DNA of 64,000 nt from Penium margaritaceum (taxonomy: Eukaryota > Streptophyta > Zygnematophyceae > Desmidiales > Peniaceae). The translations under genes and the position numbers were made by a program. The stretch covers positions 40,076 through 104,075 of the forward strand of contig SZWC01007359.1 in NCBI GenBank assembly GCA_023375785.1, read 5' to 3'. The notes under the pieces were generated by a model. The model ran no database searches. It was not told where the DNA came from and worked only from the letters and a program-made list of their open reading frames with translations. Shown piece after piece: positions 54,991 to 64,000 of this stretch (its first letter is position 1; each line of letters starts with the position of its first letter).

Positions 54991-55737
54991 CTTTGATTCG
55001 GTAGATGCTAGGGTGCGTGCATTCACTATCGATCCTTGCATCATGCTTGTTTACCTCTGAGTGTTTTGGGGAAGCTGCATATTACCATGGGTGCTGATCC
55101 TTAGGGGGCCAATGTATCAGTTGTTTGCCGTGCATTGGTGAGAAACCACCCTCGGTGAATACCAAGAGGTCAGGCTCGACCCCCGGGTGGCGGTGCGTGC
55201 TCATGCAAGCGGTTGCTCTGTGTGGGTGCGTGCTCACCGGCGTCTTAGACTCATGCTCCCCGTCACCCTTTCTAACCTTGGTGTGACACTTGATTCTAAG
55301 GTAAGCTTGCCGCATCCATGGCATCTCTTGCTTCCTAGCTCCACGTGGCATGCTCGTCTAGCGAGAAAAGTGCCTGGAAACTACTGGTGTTAGAGCGATG
55401 GGGGTACATCCCTGCTCCTCATCGTTCCTAGACCCATGACTCATCCCCCGAACGGTACCTCAAGTGCCGCGACGGGTACGCGGCAATCTCGCCGCAAGAC
55501 GACTCTCTGTAGATCCATCAGCAACACCGCTCGCAGTTACCCTCTACGGCTACGTCTCTGGTAGGCTAGTATTGGCGCAGGTCATAGTCTTCGATCCCGG
55601 CCTTGTTACCCGAAGGTTACTCCGGCTGCCGTGTAACCATCTACGCTCTCGCTGCAGCCCCCGTTCGGCCCAACCTGCGCCCTCTCTACACTTGTGGTGC
55701 ACCACATTATGCGTGGTCACAAAGCAACCCCCATTGC
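54991..55737 (+). mobile_element. E2: fragment of an E-family element (LTR end, PBS, leader)
   Basis: 54991-55384 matches the E1 LTR (57218-56618, reverse complement) over long stretches, for example GTAGATGCTAGGG, GCATCATGCTT, CTTAGGGGGCCA and CCGCATCCATGG. It is followed by a PBS-like TGGTGTTAGAGC (55385-55396). The remaining 340 bp is leader or upstream coding sequence with no recognised domain. A3 cuts the LTR on the left and A4 cuts the element on the right. The rest of E2 is not in the window. Confidence 0.75.
55385..55396 (+). promoter_or_regulatory. Primer-binding site of E2 (variant)
   Basis: TGGTGTTAGAGC differs from the initiator Met-tRNA complement at two positions and sits at the expected LTR boundary. 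Confidence 0.65.
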
Positions 55738-56363
55738 TGTTGTGATTTGTGACGTTCCTGTCAACTTGTACAGTTTATTGTGACCACTCAGCCGTGTCCA
55801 TGCCTGTGCAGATCCCTGATGCGGACCCAGGTGGTACCGGTGCGTCGTCTGGTGGCGGACTACCAGCTTGGAGCTCACCGATGACTTTCTCAGAGTTCTG
55901 GACACTGTCTGGGACCTCTTGCAGTTTTCCTACAGCACGCAGGAGTTTATCGGTGGACTGGCCGTGGGCCCAACTTGCATGCCTTTGCATTGTGTGTCCA
56001 CTGTTTGATGCCGGATGCATGCATGTGACCAATCGTTTGCACGTCTAAGTTCAAACGGCACAGTGTTCTAACATGTCTACACTGAGTTACGACCGAAACA
56101 GTGGTTTTGGGCCGGTTTTAGGACAGACCTTGTGCTGCCGCATGTGACACCCGCCGTGCACCGCGGCAGGTACTTATGCCATGGACTTGTCATTTGTCAT
56201 TTATCTCTACAAATGCTATTGAAACATTGTGACACTTTGTGTTGTGTCTCCTAGCCAGACCCTTGCCGTTGTGTGTACGACTTGTGACTGTCGTCACTGT
56301 CTCACCAGACATTGACGTATAGACAGCGGCTGTGTCGCTAGGAAGCTTCCACGCATCTTCTCA
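55738..56363 (+). repeat. 5' LTR of A4
   Basis: 626 bp, complete at both ends, closest to the A3 LTR. Confidence 0.9.
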
Positions 56364-56375
56364 TGGTATCAGAGC
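56364..56375 (+). promoter_or_regulatory. Primer-binding site of A4
   Basis: TGGTATCAGAGC directly after the LTR; exact initiator Met-tRNA complement. Confidence 0.95.
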
Positions 56376-56617
56376 AGCGAGACCTCTATTGCTGAGCTAC
56401 CATGTAGAGATGTAGCAGGGGCAGCAGCAGTGAGATTCACCAAGGCCGCCGTATCCTAGGACTCATTGCAGCCGTTTTCGGGAGCGACATCACCACATAG
56501 TCCCCACCACCTCACCGGGTGAGCTGTGGCATTTGCTGGCTCCATTAGCCAAGCCGAGCAGCAGCAGTAGCACCGAGTGGCAAGAGCAGCCGGGCCTGGC
56601 GGGTGAAGTTGCTGGGT

Positions 56618-57218
56618 TGTTTCCCAGATGAGCTCTGTGAGACGGGCCGGGTGAGAGCAATGGAGCACAAGACACACCATGGATGCGGTCAAACACTTGC
56701 CTTAGAAGTTGCACTCAAGCCCAGATAGAAGGGAGTGAGAGGGAACGAGCGAACTAAACGTCGGTGAGCACGCACCCACACCGAGCATCACACTCGGGTG
56801 GACGAGTGCCGCCATCCGGGGGTAGAGCCTGACCACTTGGAATAAACCGAGGGAAACTACTCACCAGTGCACGGCCAAAACCAGCACAGTGGCCCCCTAA
56901 GGATGAGCACCTGGGAAGACTGCAGCTCCCCCTAAACACTCAAGGCAAGAGAAGCATGATGCAGGGTACGATAGTGAGAATGTACGAGCCCTAGCATCTA
57001 TCGCATCACAGTATAATAGAAGGCTATGCAACGGCTATGTATGTGTCAAAGGGCACTCCTGGGTCCAGCAACAGCTTGATGACGTCAGAGGCTTTAGTTA
57101 AGGTGTGCACGCATGAAAATTCCCTAGGTAAGGCCATTGTCAGTTAATCTGTACATGTGTGTGCAGAGTGTGGGACACAAGAGGGCATGGAGTTGTGAGT
57201 GGTCAACGAACTTCAACA
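56618..57218 (-). repeat. 3' LTR of E1
   Basis: About 600 bp; the sense strand opens TGTTGAAGTTCGTTGACC. The low-coordinate edge was placed by alignment with E2's LTR-PBS boundary and may be off by several bases. A TGACGTCAG motif is present at 57081. The CTCCCCCAT tract (PPT) follows at 57219-57227. Confidence 0.78.
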
Positions 57219-57289
57219 CTCCCCCATCACCCGCAGGCAAGCAACCCACACTCATGAGAGAACCACAAGGGGAGATATCCAGAGGTGCA

Positions 57290-57850
57290 TCATAGCAAAT
57301 CAACTTGGGTCATGCGGACTGATGAGACCAGCAAAGTGAACAACACTTTTGAAGACATGTCAATTGAGGGCCTTAGTGAGAAATCCAACTTTTTTAGATT
57401 GTGTATCCACCCAAGCAACTTGGACAATGCCAGTAGCGATGCACTCATGAACAAAATGGTGTTCCACATTGATATGTTTGGTGCATGAATGATGCATGCC
57501 ACTTTTTTTGACAATTAGCTTTGTGCTTTGGTTTCACAGCAAAGAGTGATGCAGCTGATGGGAACATGCACTTATTGCAGCAGACGACACAACCAGATAG
57601 CCTCACACATGCATGCACCAAGAGCAACATACTTAGCCTTAGTGGTGCTATGAGCAACACACCCTTGTTTGTCACTTTTCCAGGAGACTATAGTTCCACC
57701 AACCAGGAAGATGTATCCTGTTCGACTACGTGCATCAGAATCATGTGCCCAGTCACTATCTGTGAAGCCGTCCACCACGACCAAGGGCTGCACACGAAAG
57801 TACAGTCCGACACGAGGGGTGGACAGGGCGTAGCGCACTACCCACAATGC
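57290..57850 (-). pseudogene. E1 RNase H
   Basis: Encodes VVRYALSTPRVGLYFRVQPLVVVDGFTDSDWAHDSDARSRTGYIFLVGGTIVSWKSDKQGCVAHSTTKAKYVALGACMCEAIWL. A more diverged end with IHAPNISMWNTILFMSASL-type sequence in other frames follows. The DSDW and TTKAKYVAL blocks are typical of copia RNase H. Broken. Confidence 0.85.
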
Positions 57851-57877
57851 CGCCTCAAGATGGCGCTCGCGAGGGAA

Positions 57878-58800
57878 CTAGGAGAATTTGGACAAGAAAT
57901 TCACAGCAAACGCAACATCAGCACGCATGGTCGTGGCAAGGTTCATCAGAGAGCCAGTGACCCAGAGGTAGTTGGTCACATTGATCGTCTTCCCCACCTT
58001 TGACAATTCCAAAGACTTTAGTAGGGACTGGCCAGCAGGTGTCATGGGTGTGAACACTGTAGGGACTGTTGTGAGAATCGGTCCGTGGAGCTCCCCCAAG
58101 CTGCGCACATATGCAGACTGGTGAATGTGCAAGGTACGACGTGCATGGTCACGCACTAACTCCATGCCCAGAAAGACACGAGATGGACTAAGGTCGTTCA
58201 TCTTGTACACTACTTGAAGCAGGGACTTTGCAGCCGCAACATATGCGGCATTAGGGGAGGCAATGAGAAGATCATCCACATAGACAAGGATGGCGACGAG
58301 TGGTTTGGTGGGAGCGCTGAGGAATGAAGAAGGATCCACAGCACTTTTTCGGAAGCATCCCCTTTCAAGGGTAGCAATGATATCTTGGTTCCAGCAACGT
58401 GGGGACTGCTTGAGGCCATAGAGACCTTGCACAGACACCACACTTGGCTTGTTGCATTAGAGAAGCCAGGCGGCGGCACCATGTAAATCTCTTTGTCCAA
58501 CTTACCATGGAGAAAAACATTGTTCACATCCATCTACTCAAGCTCTCCGTCATGATGACCAACTAGGCTGAGAAGAGCCCGAGCTGTGGTGTAGCAGCCG
58601 TCTAGGGCAAAAGTCTCATCAAAGTCAATACCAGGGATTTGAGAGAATCCCTTGGCAGTGAGGCGAGCCTTGAACCATTCCACGGTGTTTTAAGGGTTCA
58701 ACTTGCGACGGTACACCCACTTGGCTGCAACCGCCTTGCGGCCCGGTGGGAGGTCTACGAGCTTGTACACACCGTGCTTTGACATTGAGCTTGGCTTTCA
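57878..58800 (-). pseudogene. E1 reverse transcriptase
   Basis: From high to low: the VYKLVDLPPGRKA-type start near 58770, MDVNNVFLHGKLDKEIYMVPPPGFSNATSQVW, LYGLKQSPRCWNQDI, AILVYVDDLLIASPN (catalytic YVDD), FLGMELVRDHARRTLHIHQSAYV, and VTNYLWVTGSLMNLATTMRADVAFAVNFLSKFS. Broken, a few breaks. Confidence 0.87.
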
Positions 58801-58899
58801 TGGCTTGCTCCCACAAGGGCGAATCAGATGCCGTGCGGGTTGCTTACACACTCAATAGTTTGGGAGGATGAGAAGCGAGGCCAGCAATGGCAAAGCACG

Positions 58900-59660
58900 A
58901 GGCAACATACCCAGCTATGGACGAGGTGAGAGCTGAGTGAAACTCTTATTCATTGAGAGAGTAGCCAAGTGTTGTGCTGGGGTGCACGACAGAAGCAGTC
59001 ACAGACAATGCAGACCTAGTAAGACCAAGAGCACAGAGACAAGGATTACCAGAGACAACAGGATGAGACTGAGATAGAAGTGTCAGGAGACGACCACAAC
59101 GCGTGTAGGGTGAGGCTGGTGGGATAGACGGGATACACGCTACAGAAGAGGGGGTAGCACAGCTTGGGTGCACAGGAGGAGAGGGAAAGTCAGCAGGCTC
59201 AGAGGGAGCAGGAGGCGACGCGGACAAGGCACCCGGTTTAGAAGCAGAGGACAAGGCAGAGGGCTCAGGAGAGACAGAGTTAGAAGAGGCAGGGGACCGT
59301 ATGGGCGGAGGGGAGTCCAAGGGAGCATGGGAGGGCGAGGAAGGAGAGCCCAAGGAGGAAGAGGAGCTTAGGGACTCAAGAGAGACAGCGGGTGTCGAGG
59401 GACGCCCAGAGGCGAGAAAAGAAGGCCTAGAAGGAAGAGGACCACCCCCACCCCGAGAGGACGGAGAGAGAGACCCACCGAAACGGGGAGCATCACGCTC
59501 AAACAAGTGCTCAAAGAAGAGTGCATCACAAGACTCAACAACACGACAACGTGAGGGATCCCAAAAGCGCCACCCTTTGGAGAACAAGGAGACGTCAAGA
59601 AAGATGCACAAGCGACCACGGGGGGATAGCTTACCATCCCGTTGGTCCGCGGGGATCCAC
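58900..59660 (-). pseudogene. E1 integrase C-terminal part and Pro/Ser-rich linker
   Basis: Open stretch beginning MWIPADQRDGKLSPRGRLCIFLDVSLFSKGWRFWDPSRCRVVESCDALFFEHLFERDAPRF, the C-terminal integrase segment. A long Ser/Pro/Ala-rich linker leads towards reverse transcriptase. The linker is not tandemly repeated, unlike that of D. Confidence 0.82.
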
Positions 59661-60571
59661 ACTGAGGCAAGACACCCCCAGACACAAGCAAGGCGGAGGT
59701 CAGAACGCTGGTCTGTCCATCATTCAAACAGCATGATAGAATGGGGGAGAGGGCCATGAGGAACGTGATTCCAGACCCAAGTCATGTATGACATGGCCTC
59801 AAAGGCAAACAATGGGGATTGCCCAGAGGCAGAGGGAAGAGAGTGAACACCATGAGCAAGTGTGCGGTTCCAACGCTCAGACACACCGTTCTGTTGTGGG
59901 GTGTAAGGGACAGAGGATTCCAGTCAAACACCACAAGATTGAAGGAAGCAAGAAGTGGGACCAAAGAACTCACTGCCACGGTCACTGTAAAAAACTTGCA
60001 ACGGCCGGAGACAGGCACGTTCAGCTTGTGGAAGCAATGACTCAAGAACGTCAGTGACATCACTCTTATGGCAAAGGGCGAAGACCCAGCGGTAGCATGA
60101 GAAGTCGTCAGTCAAGCACAGGACATAGCGGCCGAGGCCACCAAAAAATTCCTGGGGTAAGGGACCCATGACATCAGCGTGGACAAGGTCAAGAGGATGG
60201 GATGTGGTAGACTGAGCAGTGGAGAACGGGGATCGGTGCATTTTGCCACTAGCATAGTCTAGACAGGTGGAGGTGCAGGGAGGTGCAAATGTGGAAGGAT
60301 CAAGGCCATAGGCAGGCCGAAGGCGGAGAAGGCGCTGAATGGCTATAGTGTGAATGTCGCAAAGGCGACGGTGCAGCAGATGAGTATGCGCTAGAGACAA
60401 AGACGGGGCAATGTGAATGAGAGTAGATACATCAGAAGACGAAGGCAACGTGAGGGGCACACAAAAGAGGCGATCATAGCGTACACCACGAAGGACAACA
60501 CGACCACTCGAGCAAAGAGGAAATGGATGCCAAGCCGCGGCTGGACGAGAATTCCATGCCCTGGTCGTCAA
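59661..60571 (-). pseudogene. E1 GAG-pre-integrase and integrase core
   Basis: Encodes LAHTHLLHRRLCDIHTIAIQRLLRLRPAYGLDPS, the CLDYASGKMHRSPFST zinc region, HPLDLVHADVMGPLPQEFFGGLGRYVLCLTDDFSCYRWVFALCHKSDV and RPLQVFYSDRGSEFFGPTSCFLQSCGV. Lower down come the NRTLAHGVH and YMTWVWNHVPHGPLPHS segments. Acidic residues at HADVMG and YSDRGSE fit the DDE core. Confidence 0.87.
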
Positions 60572-61019
60572 GAGTGGTTACGGAGAGGAGGTTGACTTTA
60601 AGGTCGGGCACATGGAGCACATTGGGTAAGTAGACAGTACCCCCAGGACCGACAAAGCAAACGACACCAACACGTTGGACAGGGAGAAGCTGGCTGGAGC
60701 CAGTGCAAATAGAATGGACGGACCCAACCAGCCCGAGAGACATGAATGACGACCAACAGGAGGTCATGTGATGCGTGGCCCCATAGTCAATGATCCAAAG
60801 ACCTGGGGATGCACGGGTGGTGGGTAGAACGAGACAGAAAGCAATGGTACGATGAGAGGAGAGGGGAGAAGAGCCACCAAGATGAGTGGGGAACGTATGA
60901 GACTGCCACTCCTCAATCCAGTCATGATCATCTTGCGACACCCCATGGACACCACCGGATGCAGCACCACGAAGGGTGGTATTGGACTCACAGACGGATA
61001 CACGAGACTGGCTACTCAC
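60572..61019 (-). pseudogene. E1 protease
   Basis: Encodes SPGLWIIDYGATHHMTSCWSSFMSLGLVGSVHSICTGSSQLLPVQRVGVVCFVGPGGTVYLPNVLHVPDLKVNLLSV, the copia protease block including the active-site region and the conserved HVPDLKVNLLSV strand. Confidence 0.83.
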
Positions 61020-62589
61020 ACTCTCACCTCCCTGAGAAAGAAGGTGAAGAAGTTATGCCAGCTGACGCTCGAGGGTGCGCTCCTCGTTACGGCGGTCTGA
61101 AGAGCAGTCCGAGGAGCAGTCGGATGAGCGATCAGAGAAATGGCCATCGTCACGAGCCGAGGGAGGCCCGGGGTAGTGAGAGGACGGGGGACCATAGTAG
61201 GGAGGTCCAGACAGTGGCGGCGTCCAACTCAAAGGGCTAGTTGGAGAATGTGACAGCTGAAGGGGGGCAAGCGTGGTGGAGAGAGCGGAAGCAAAAAAGG
61301 AGGATGAGGAGGTCGCAAAAGTCACTGTTGTAGTGGCGGAGGAAGCGGTCACACCGGTGTGGGCCTAGCGGGCGCGCATAGAGGAGGCAAGACGCGCATC
61401 ATCACAAGGAGCCGGGCATTTGGTCGCAAAGTTCCTAGTAGCGCCACAGTTCCAGCAGGTGACGTCTCTGGTGGTGGCAGGTGGATTCTTGCCGCCACGA
61501 CCACCCCCATGCCCCTTGCCCCCACGGCCACCCCCACGACCAGAGCCACCACCTCCCCACCAGAGGAAGCCTGAGTGGGGTGAGCAACGGCAGGAGATGA
61601 GGTGGAGGAGGAGGTTGTGGCTACTGGCGAGGAGGATGAGGAGGTGATTGCAGCGAGGGCAGCACGATACATGCGCTTGTTCTATAGCAACAAGCGCATG
61701 CATCATGCAACAAGCGCTTGAGACTGGAGGTAGTGAAGTCATAGAGGGGACGGATCCCTGGCGGAGCCTCCACAGGAACCGGAGCAGCAGCAAGCCGCTC
61801 CAGCTCTGCGTCAGAGACATGTATGTAGAGATCAGAAAGCTCAGGGATGAGGCCAAAAACAATAGAGAGGCAGGCAGAAAGAGGACCGGGGGTAGCCCTA
61901 CCAAGATCATGTAGCATGCGTAGGCTGCGCGCCCAATATTCATGTGTAGTCCCGTCCGCCCGCATCTACAGAGTGTTGAACTGGACAGTATGGGCACTCT
62001 AAGCAACATGCTTAGTCACAGTTTTCCGCCAGCGGATGAGTGCATAGGCAACAACGGTGTCAGCAGGGATGCCACGTGTGGGATCTGCATTGTACATACC
62101 GGTATCATCAAGGAGGCTCGCAGGGCCAACGTTGATGAGTGCCCACACAACGCGGGCGGCCTTAGCGGGCTGAGGGACGAATGGTGGTTTGGCAGGAGAG
62201 TAGTATTCCCAAAGCAACTCACCCTGGGCCCACGCACTGAAGCGCGTCTCCCAAGAGGTAAAGGTGAGTTTGGAGGTGAAAGGGGGTGGTGGCGTCTCGA
62301 AGTCACGTTGAATGGCTAGGAGAAGAGCACGGGCGAGGGCTGCTGCTGAGAGAGCGGGAGAGGAGGAGTTCGAAGCACCACCACTGGCAGGGATAGAGGA
62401 ATCAGTGGACGCTGTCTCTTTGATTGGAAGGATAGCAGCAAGACTCGAGATGGCATGAAGACGATCAATGACAAGGGAAGCGACAACAACAGCTAGCTCC
62501 TGCTGAGCCTCACGACCCTACTGGAGGTCATCTTCAACCTTGCGATGTTCTACCTGTGCCTCACTAAGAGCTGCCTGCAGTGCCTCCAT
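61020..62589 (-). pseudogene. E1 gag
   Basis: The start is taken at the ATG at 62589 (MEALQAALSEAQVEHRKVEDDLQ, a likely coiled coil). Then come LAVVVASLVIDRLHAISSLAAILPI, a Ser-rich segment, RDFETPPPLSPPN, and copia-gag-like segments with DLYIHVSDAELERLAAAPVPVEAPPGIRPLYDF and SLKRLLHDACACC. A Gly-rich GGRGGKGHGGGRGGK stretch precedes a knuckle-like CWNCGATRNFATKC (about 61425-61466). A Ser-rich linker leads to the protease. Broken, several breaks. Confidence 0.78.
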
Positions 62590-62701
62590 CGTCTCCTCTG
62601 GTCTTGGCGTGATGATAAGAGAGAGGTATGAATGCACAAAGGAGGGAGGCTAGAGAAACAAGAGAGAGTGAAATGCATGAAGATGGAATGTGATGCAGAT
62701 C

Positions 62702-64000
62702 TCACCGAGCTAGTGGCGTGGCAGCAGGGTGAAGAGAGGTGGCACCACGATGGCAACAGAGGAGAAGAGAAGTGCCACCCATCCAGCGTCTGCCACTGGG
62801 AGGCATAGGAGCCCTGTGACCATGGCCCCTGCAACGGCGGCCGATGACGATGCAACGAACACCTGTGGTGACGTGCGGTGCGACCTCGCGGGGAGTGCCG
62901 GTGGGAGTCAGCACTACTGCAGCGGTGGATGCACGGATGGAGCCGACAGCACCAGATGTAGTGTTTGCTATAGAGGAAGCTGATGCGGTGACAGAGGCTG
63001 CTGTTGCCATCACCTGTGTTGCGATTTTTGCAGTGGCGGTAGCAAGAAGGGTGAGTGATGCAGCAGTGTGTGCGTAGGTCTTAAATGCACATCGAACTAC
63101 CGTCTGTGTTGGGGCTTGGTAGGCTATGGCTGTGGCTGCGAATGTGGCCGTGGCACCAGCAGCTGCGTCAAGAATGGCTCCAACCAAGCCACTCGAGTCG
63201 GTGTGGACGGGAAGAACAGCGGTCACACCAGGCACGTCAGGTGCTGTTGACAATCCAGGTGCTACAACTACTACAGGACATGGGGTAAGGGAAGGTGTGG
63301 CTGCTGATGAGGGATTAAACGACTGAGAGTCACAGGGAGGTTGCATCCTTGGAGACTGCGGTGGCGATGGAGGTAGGTCGTCCATTGTGTAGACTTGCCG
63401 GTCTATGTCCGCCTCACGCTCCTCACATTCGCGCTCATCCACAATAATAAGATCTTCTCGCCAGTACGAGCTATCCAGCATGCAAAACCATAGCGGGGCA
63501 TCGTCGTCGGTTGGGGGAGGTTCTTCAAAGACACTCGGCTCCTCCCACTTGCAATCTGCGTACCGAGATGTTGAGCGCGGGGATTCAAGCTCCTCATCGG
63601 GTGGACCATCAAGGGGCGGAGAATCTAGGGTGAAAGAGTTAGGGCTTCTGGTGCAGCCAAGAGAGGTGTGAGCGTGGTGAGAGCACCACATTGTGTACCC
63701 GGGTAGATGAGGTACCACGTGAGAACAGAGTAGCACAATGATGGTACGGGGTGCTGACTGCTGCAAGAGAGCAACAGGAAGAGTGGATGCAGACCGTAGA
63801 GAGTCCTGAGAGTGACCCACACCAAGGTGCAGGGCCGAGAGGGGCTGCACCGCGCGGAAGACGAGAGATGAGGGAGAGTGGAGTAGCTGCACTGTCGCTG
63901 AGACAGTGACCCCACTGTAGATAGGCATTGATCTTATGGGAGATGAAGGTGGCAATGGCGTGTGAGATGGGCACTGGTCGATGCGGGATGGGCACTGGTG
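62702..64000 (-). CDS. Long open frame upstream of E1 gag, unassigned (partial, open at window edge)
   Basis: At least 430 codons open on the minus strand, entering from the right edge, so the start is not visible. The N-terminal visible part is Ser/Leu/His-rich. It is followed by an acidic, well-mixed segment (KWEEPSVFEEPPPTDDDAPLWFCMLDSSYWREDLIIVDERECEEREADID) that looks like real protein. A Pro-rich stretch (DDLPPSPPQSPRM) follows, then an Ala/Thr/Val-rich region of about 110 residues. No domain is recognised. It runs in E1's sense, about 110 bp before the gag start. It could be an extra protein of E1, an Ala-rich protein akin to that of B, or host sequence beside a truncated E1. The C-terminal ~50 residues are Arg/His/Cys-rich and less convincing. 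Confidence 0.4.
   Translation of the reverse strand, partial: HQCPSRIDQCPSHTPLPPSSPIRSMPIYSGVTVSATVQLLHSPSSLVFRAVQPLSALHLGVGHSQDSLRSASTLPVALLQQSAPRTIIVLLCSHVVPHLPGYTMWCSHHAHTSLGCTRSPNSFTLDSPPLDGPPDEELESPRSTSRYADCKWEEPSVFEEPPPTDDDAPLWFCMLDSSYWREDLIIVDERECEEREADIDRQVYTMDDLPPSPPQSPRMQPPCDSQSFNPSSAATPSLTPCPVVVVAPGLSTAPDVPGVTAVLPVHTDSSGLVGAILDAAAGATATFAATAIAYQAPTQTVVRCAFKTYAHTAASLTLLATATAKIATQVMATAASVTASASSIANTTSGAVGSIRASTAAVVLTPTGTPREVAPHVTTGVRCIVIGRRCRGHGHRAPMPPSGRRWMGGTSLLLCCHRGATSLHPAATPLAR

Larger units (their letters stand above)
55738..56617 (+). mobile_element. A4: family-A copia fragment (5' LTR, PBS, start of leader)
   Basis: LTR 55738-56363 (TGTTGTGATTTGTGACG to CATCTTCTCA), PBS at 56364-56375 and about 240 bp of leader with scattered CAG triplets. 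It is then cut by the E1 LTR at 56618. The rest of A4 lies beyond the right end if E1 is a simple insertion. Confidence 0.85.
56618..64000 (-). mobile_element. E1: Ty1/copia LTR retrotransposon, family E (5' end off window)
   Basis: Minus strand, from high to low: upstream open frame, gag, protease, integrase, linker, reverse transcriptase, RNase H, PPT, 3' LTR (57218-56618). The 5' LTR is not in the window. The sequence differs clearly from A and D in every domain. It is inserted in the leader of A4. Broken, roughly five or more breaks. How far E1 extends beyond gag is uncertain. Confidence 0.82.

Noticed and set aside
62650-62705. Small intron (GTGAG ... TTTCTCTAG, 56 bp, minus strand) between the upstream frame and E1 gag
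   Set aside because: Donor, pyrimidine tract and acceptor are plausible, but the length is below usual plant introns. There is no independent support, and such strings are common in pyrimidine-rich leaders.
1-64000. Host protein-coding genes
   Set aside because: Every frame of normal complexity was either a copia or gag-like domain, or lies within an element. The only unassigned candidate is the frame at 62702-64000, reported with low confidence.

Overview
The window is almost entirely LTR retrotransposon DNA from a large, repeat-rich eukaryotic genome. No host gene, rRNA, tRNA, CRISPR array or bacterial-type feature is supported. Primer-binding sites match the 3' end of initiator Met-tRNA (TGGTATCAGAGC or close variants). 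The pol genes run PR-IN-RT-RNase H, which is Ty1/copia order. This, with deep nesting, suggests a plant or charophyte (streptophyte) genome. A giant charophyte such as Chara would fit, but that is a guess from style, not from a marker gene.

I sort the elements by LTR sequence into five families. A: copia with ~620-645 bp LTRs, copies A1, A2 and AN on the minus strand, A3 and A4 on the plus strand. D: copia with ~835 bp LTRs, one copy, minus. E: copia, E1 minus and a fragment E2 plus. B (plus) and C (C1 plus, C2 minus): sister families with PBS, PPT and a gag-like zinc-knuckle protein but no recognisable pol, so apparently non-autonomous.

The layout is a set of nested insertions. C1 (1-4876, 5' end off the window) lies against the 3' LTR of A1 (4880-12720). 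A1 and A2 (12780-20189, flanked by CCGGG) both sit in the 3' LTR of C2 (12721-12779 plus 20190-26252). C2 abuts a 24-bp scrap of an A-family LTR (26253-26276), the missing link of A3's 5' LTR, which resumes at 47360. B (26277-47359) is inserted in that same LTR. D (26458-40357) is inserted in B's 5' LTR, and AN (27702-34776, flanked by AACCA) in D's RNase H region. A3's body runs to 54990. It lies against E2 (54991-55737), an E-family LTR and leader. A4 (55738-56617) follows, cut by E1 (56618 to beyond the right end). By this reading the first 55 kb all lie inside one A-family element, itself inside an E-family LTR.

Features that cut across families are the most interesting part. One is a 49-bp hairpin-forming repeat spaced at about 105 bp in the 3' regions and LTRs of B and C. 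Others are CAG-rich leaders on the sense strand in families A, B, C and D, clusters of TGACGTCA-like palindromes just before gag in A and D, and coding minisatellites in B (162 bp) and D (36 bp). The right end holds a long open frame (62702 to the edge) upstream of E1's gag that I cannot assign. A 46-base N gap at 34044-34089 is flanked by an exact 133-bp duplication, very probably an assembly artefact.

All coding regions of these elements are treated as fossils. Most are broken. A1 looks the best preserved in its reverse transcriptase.
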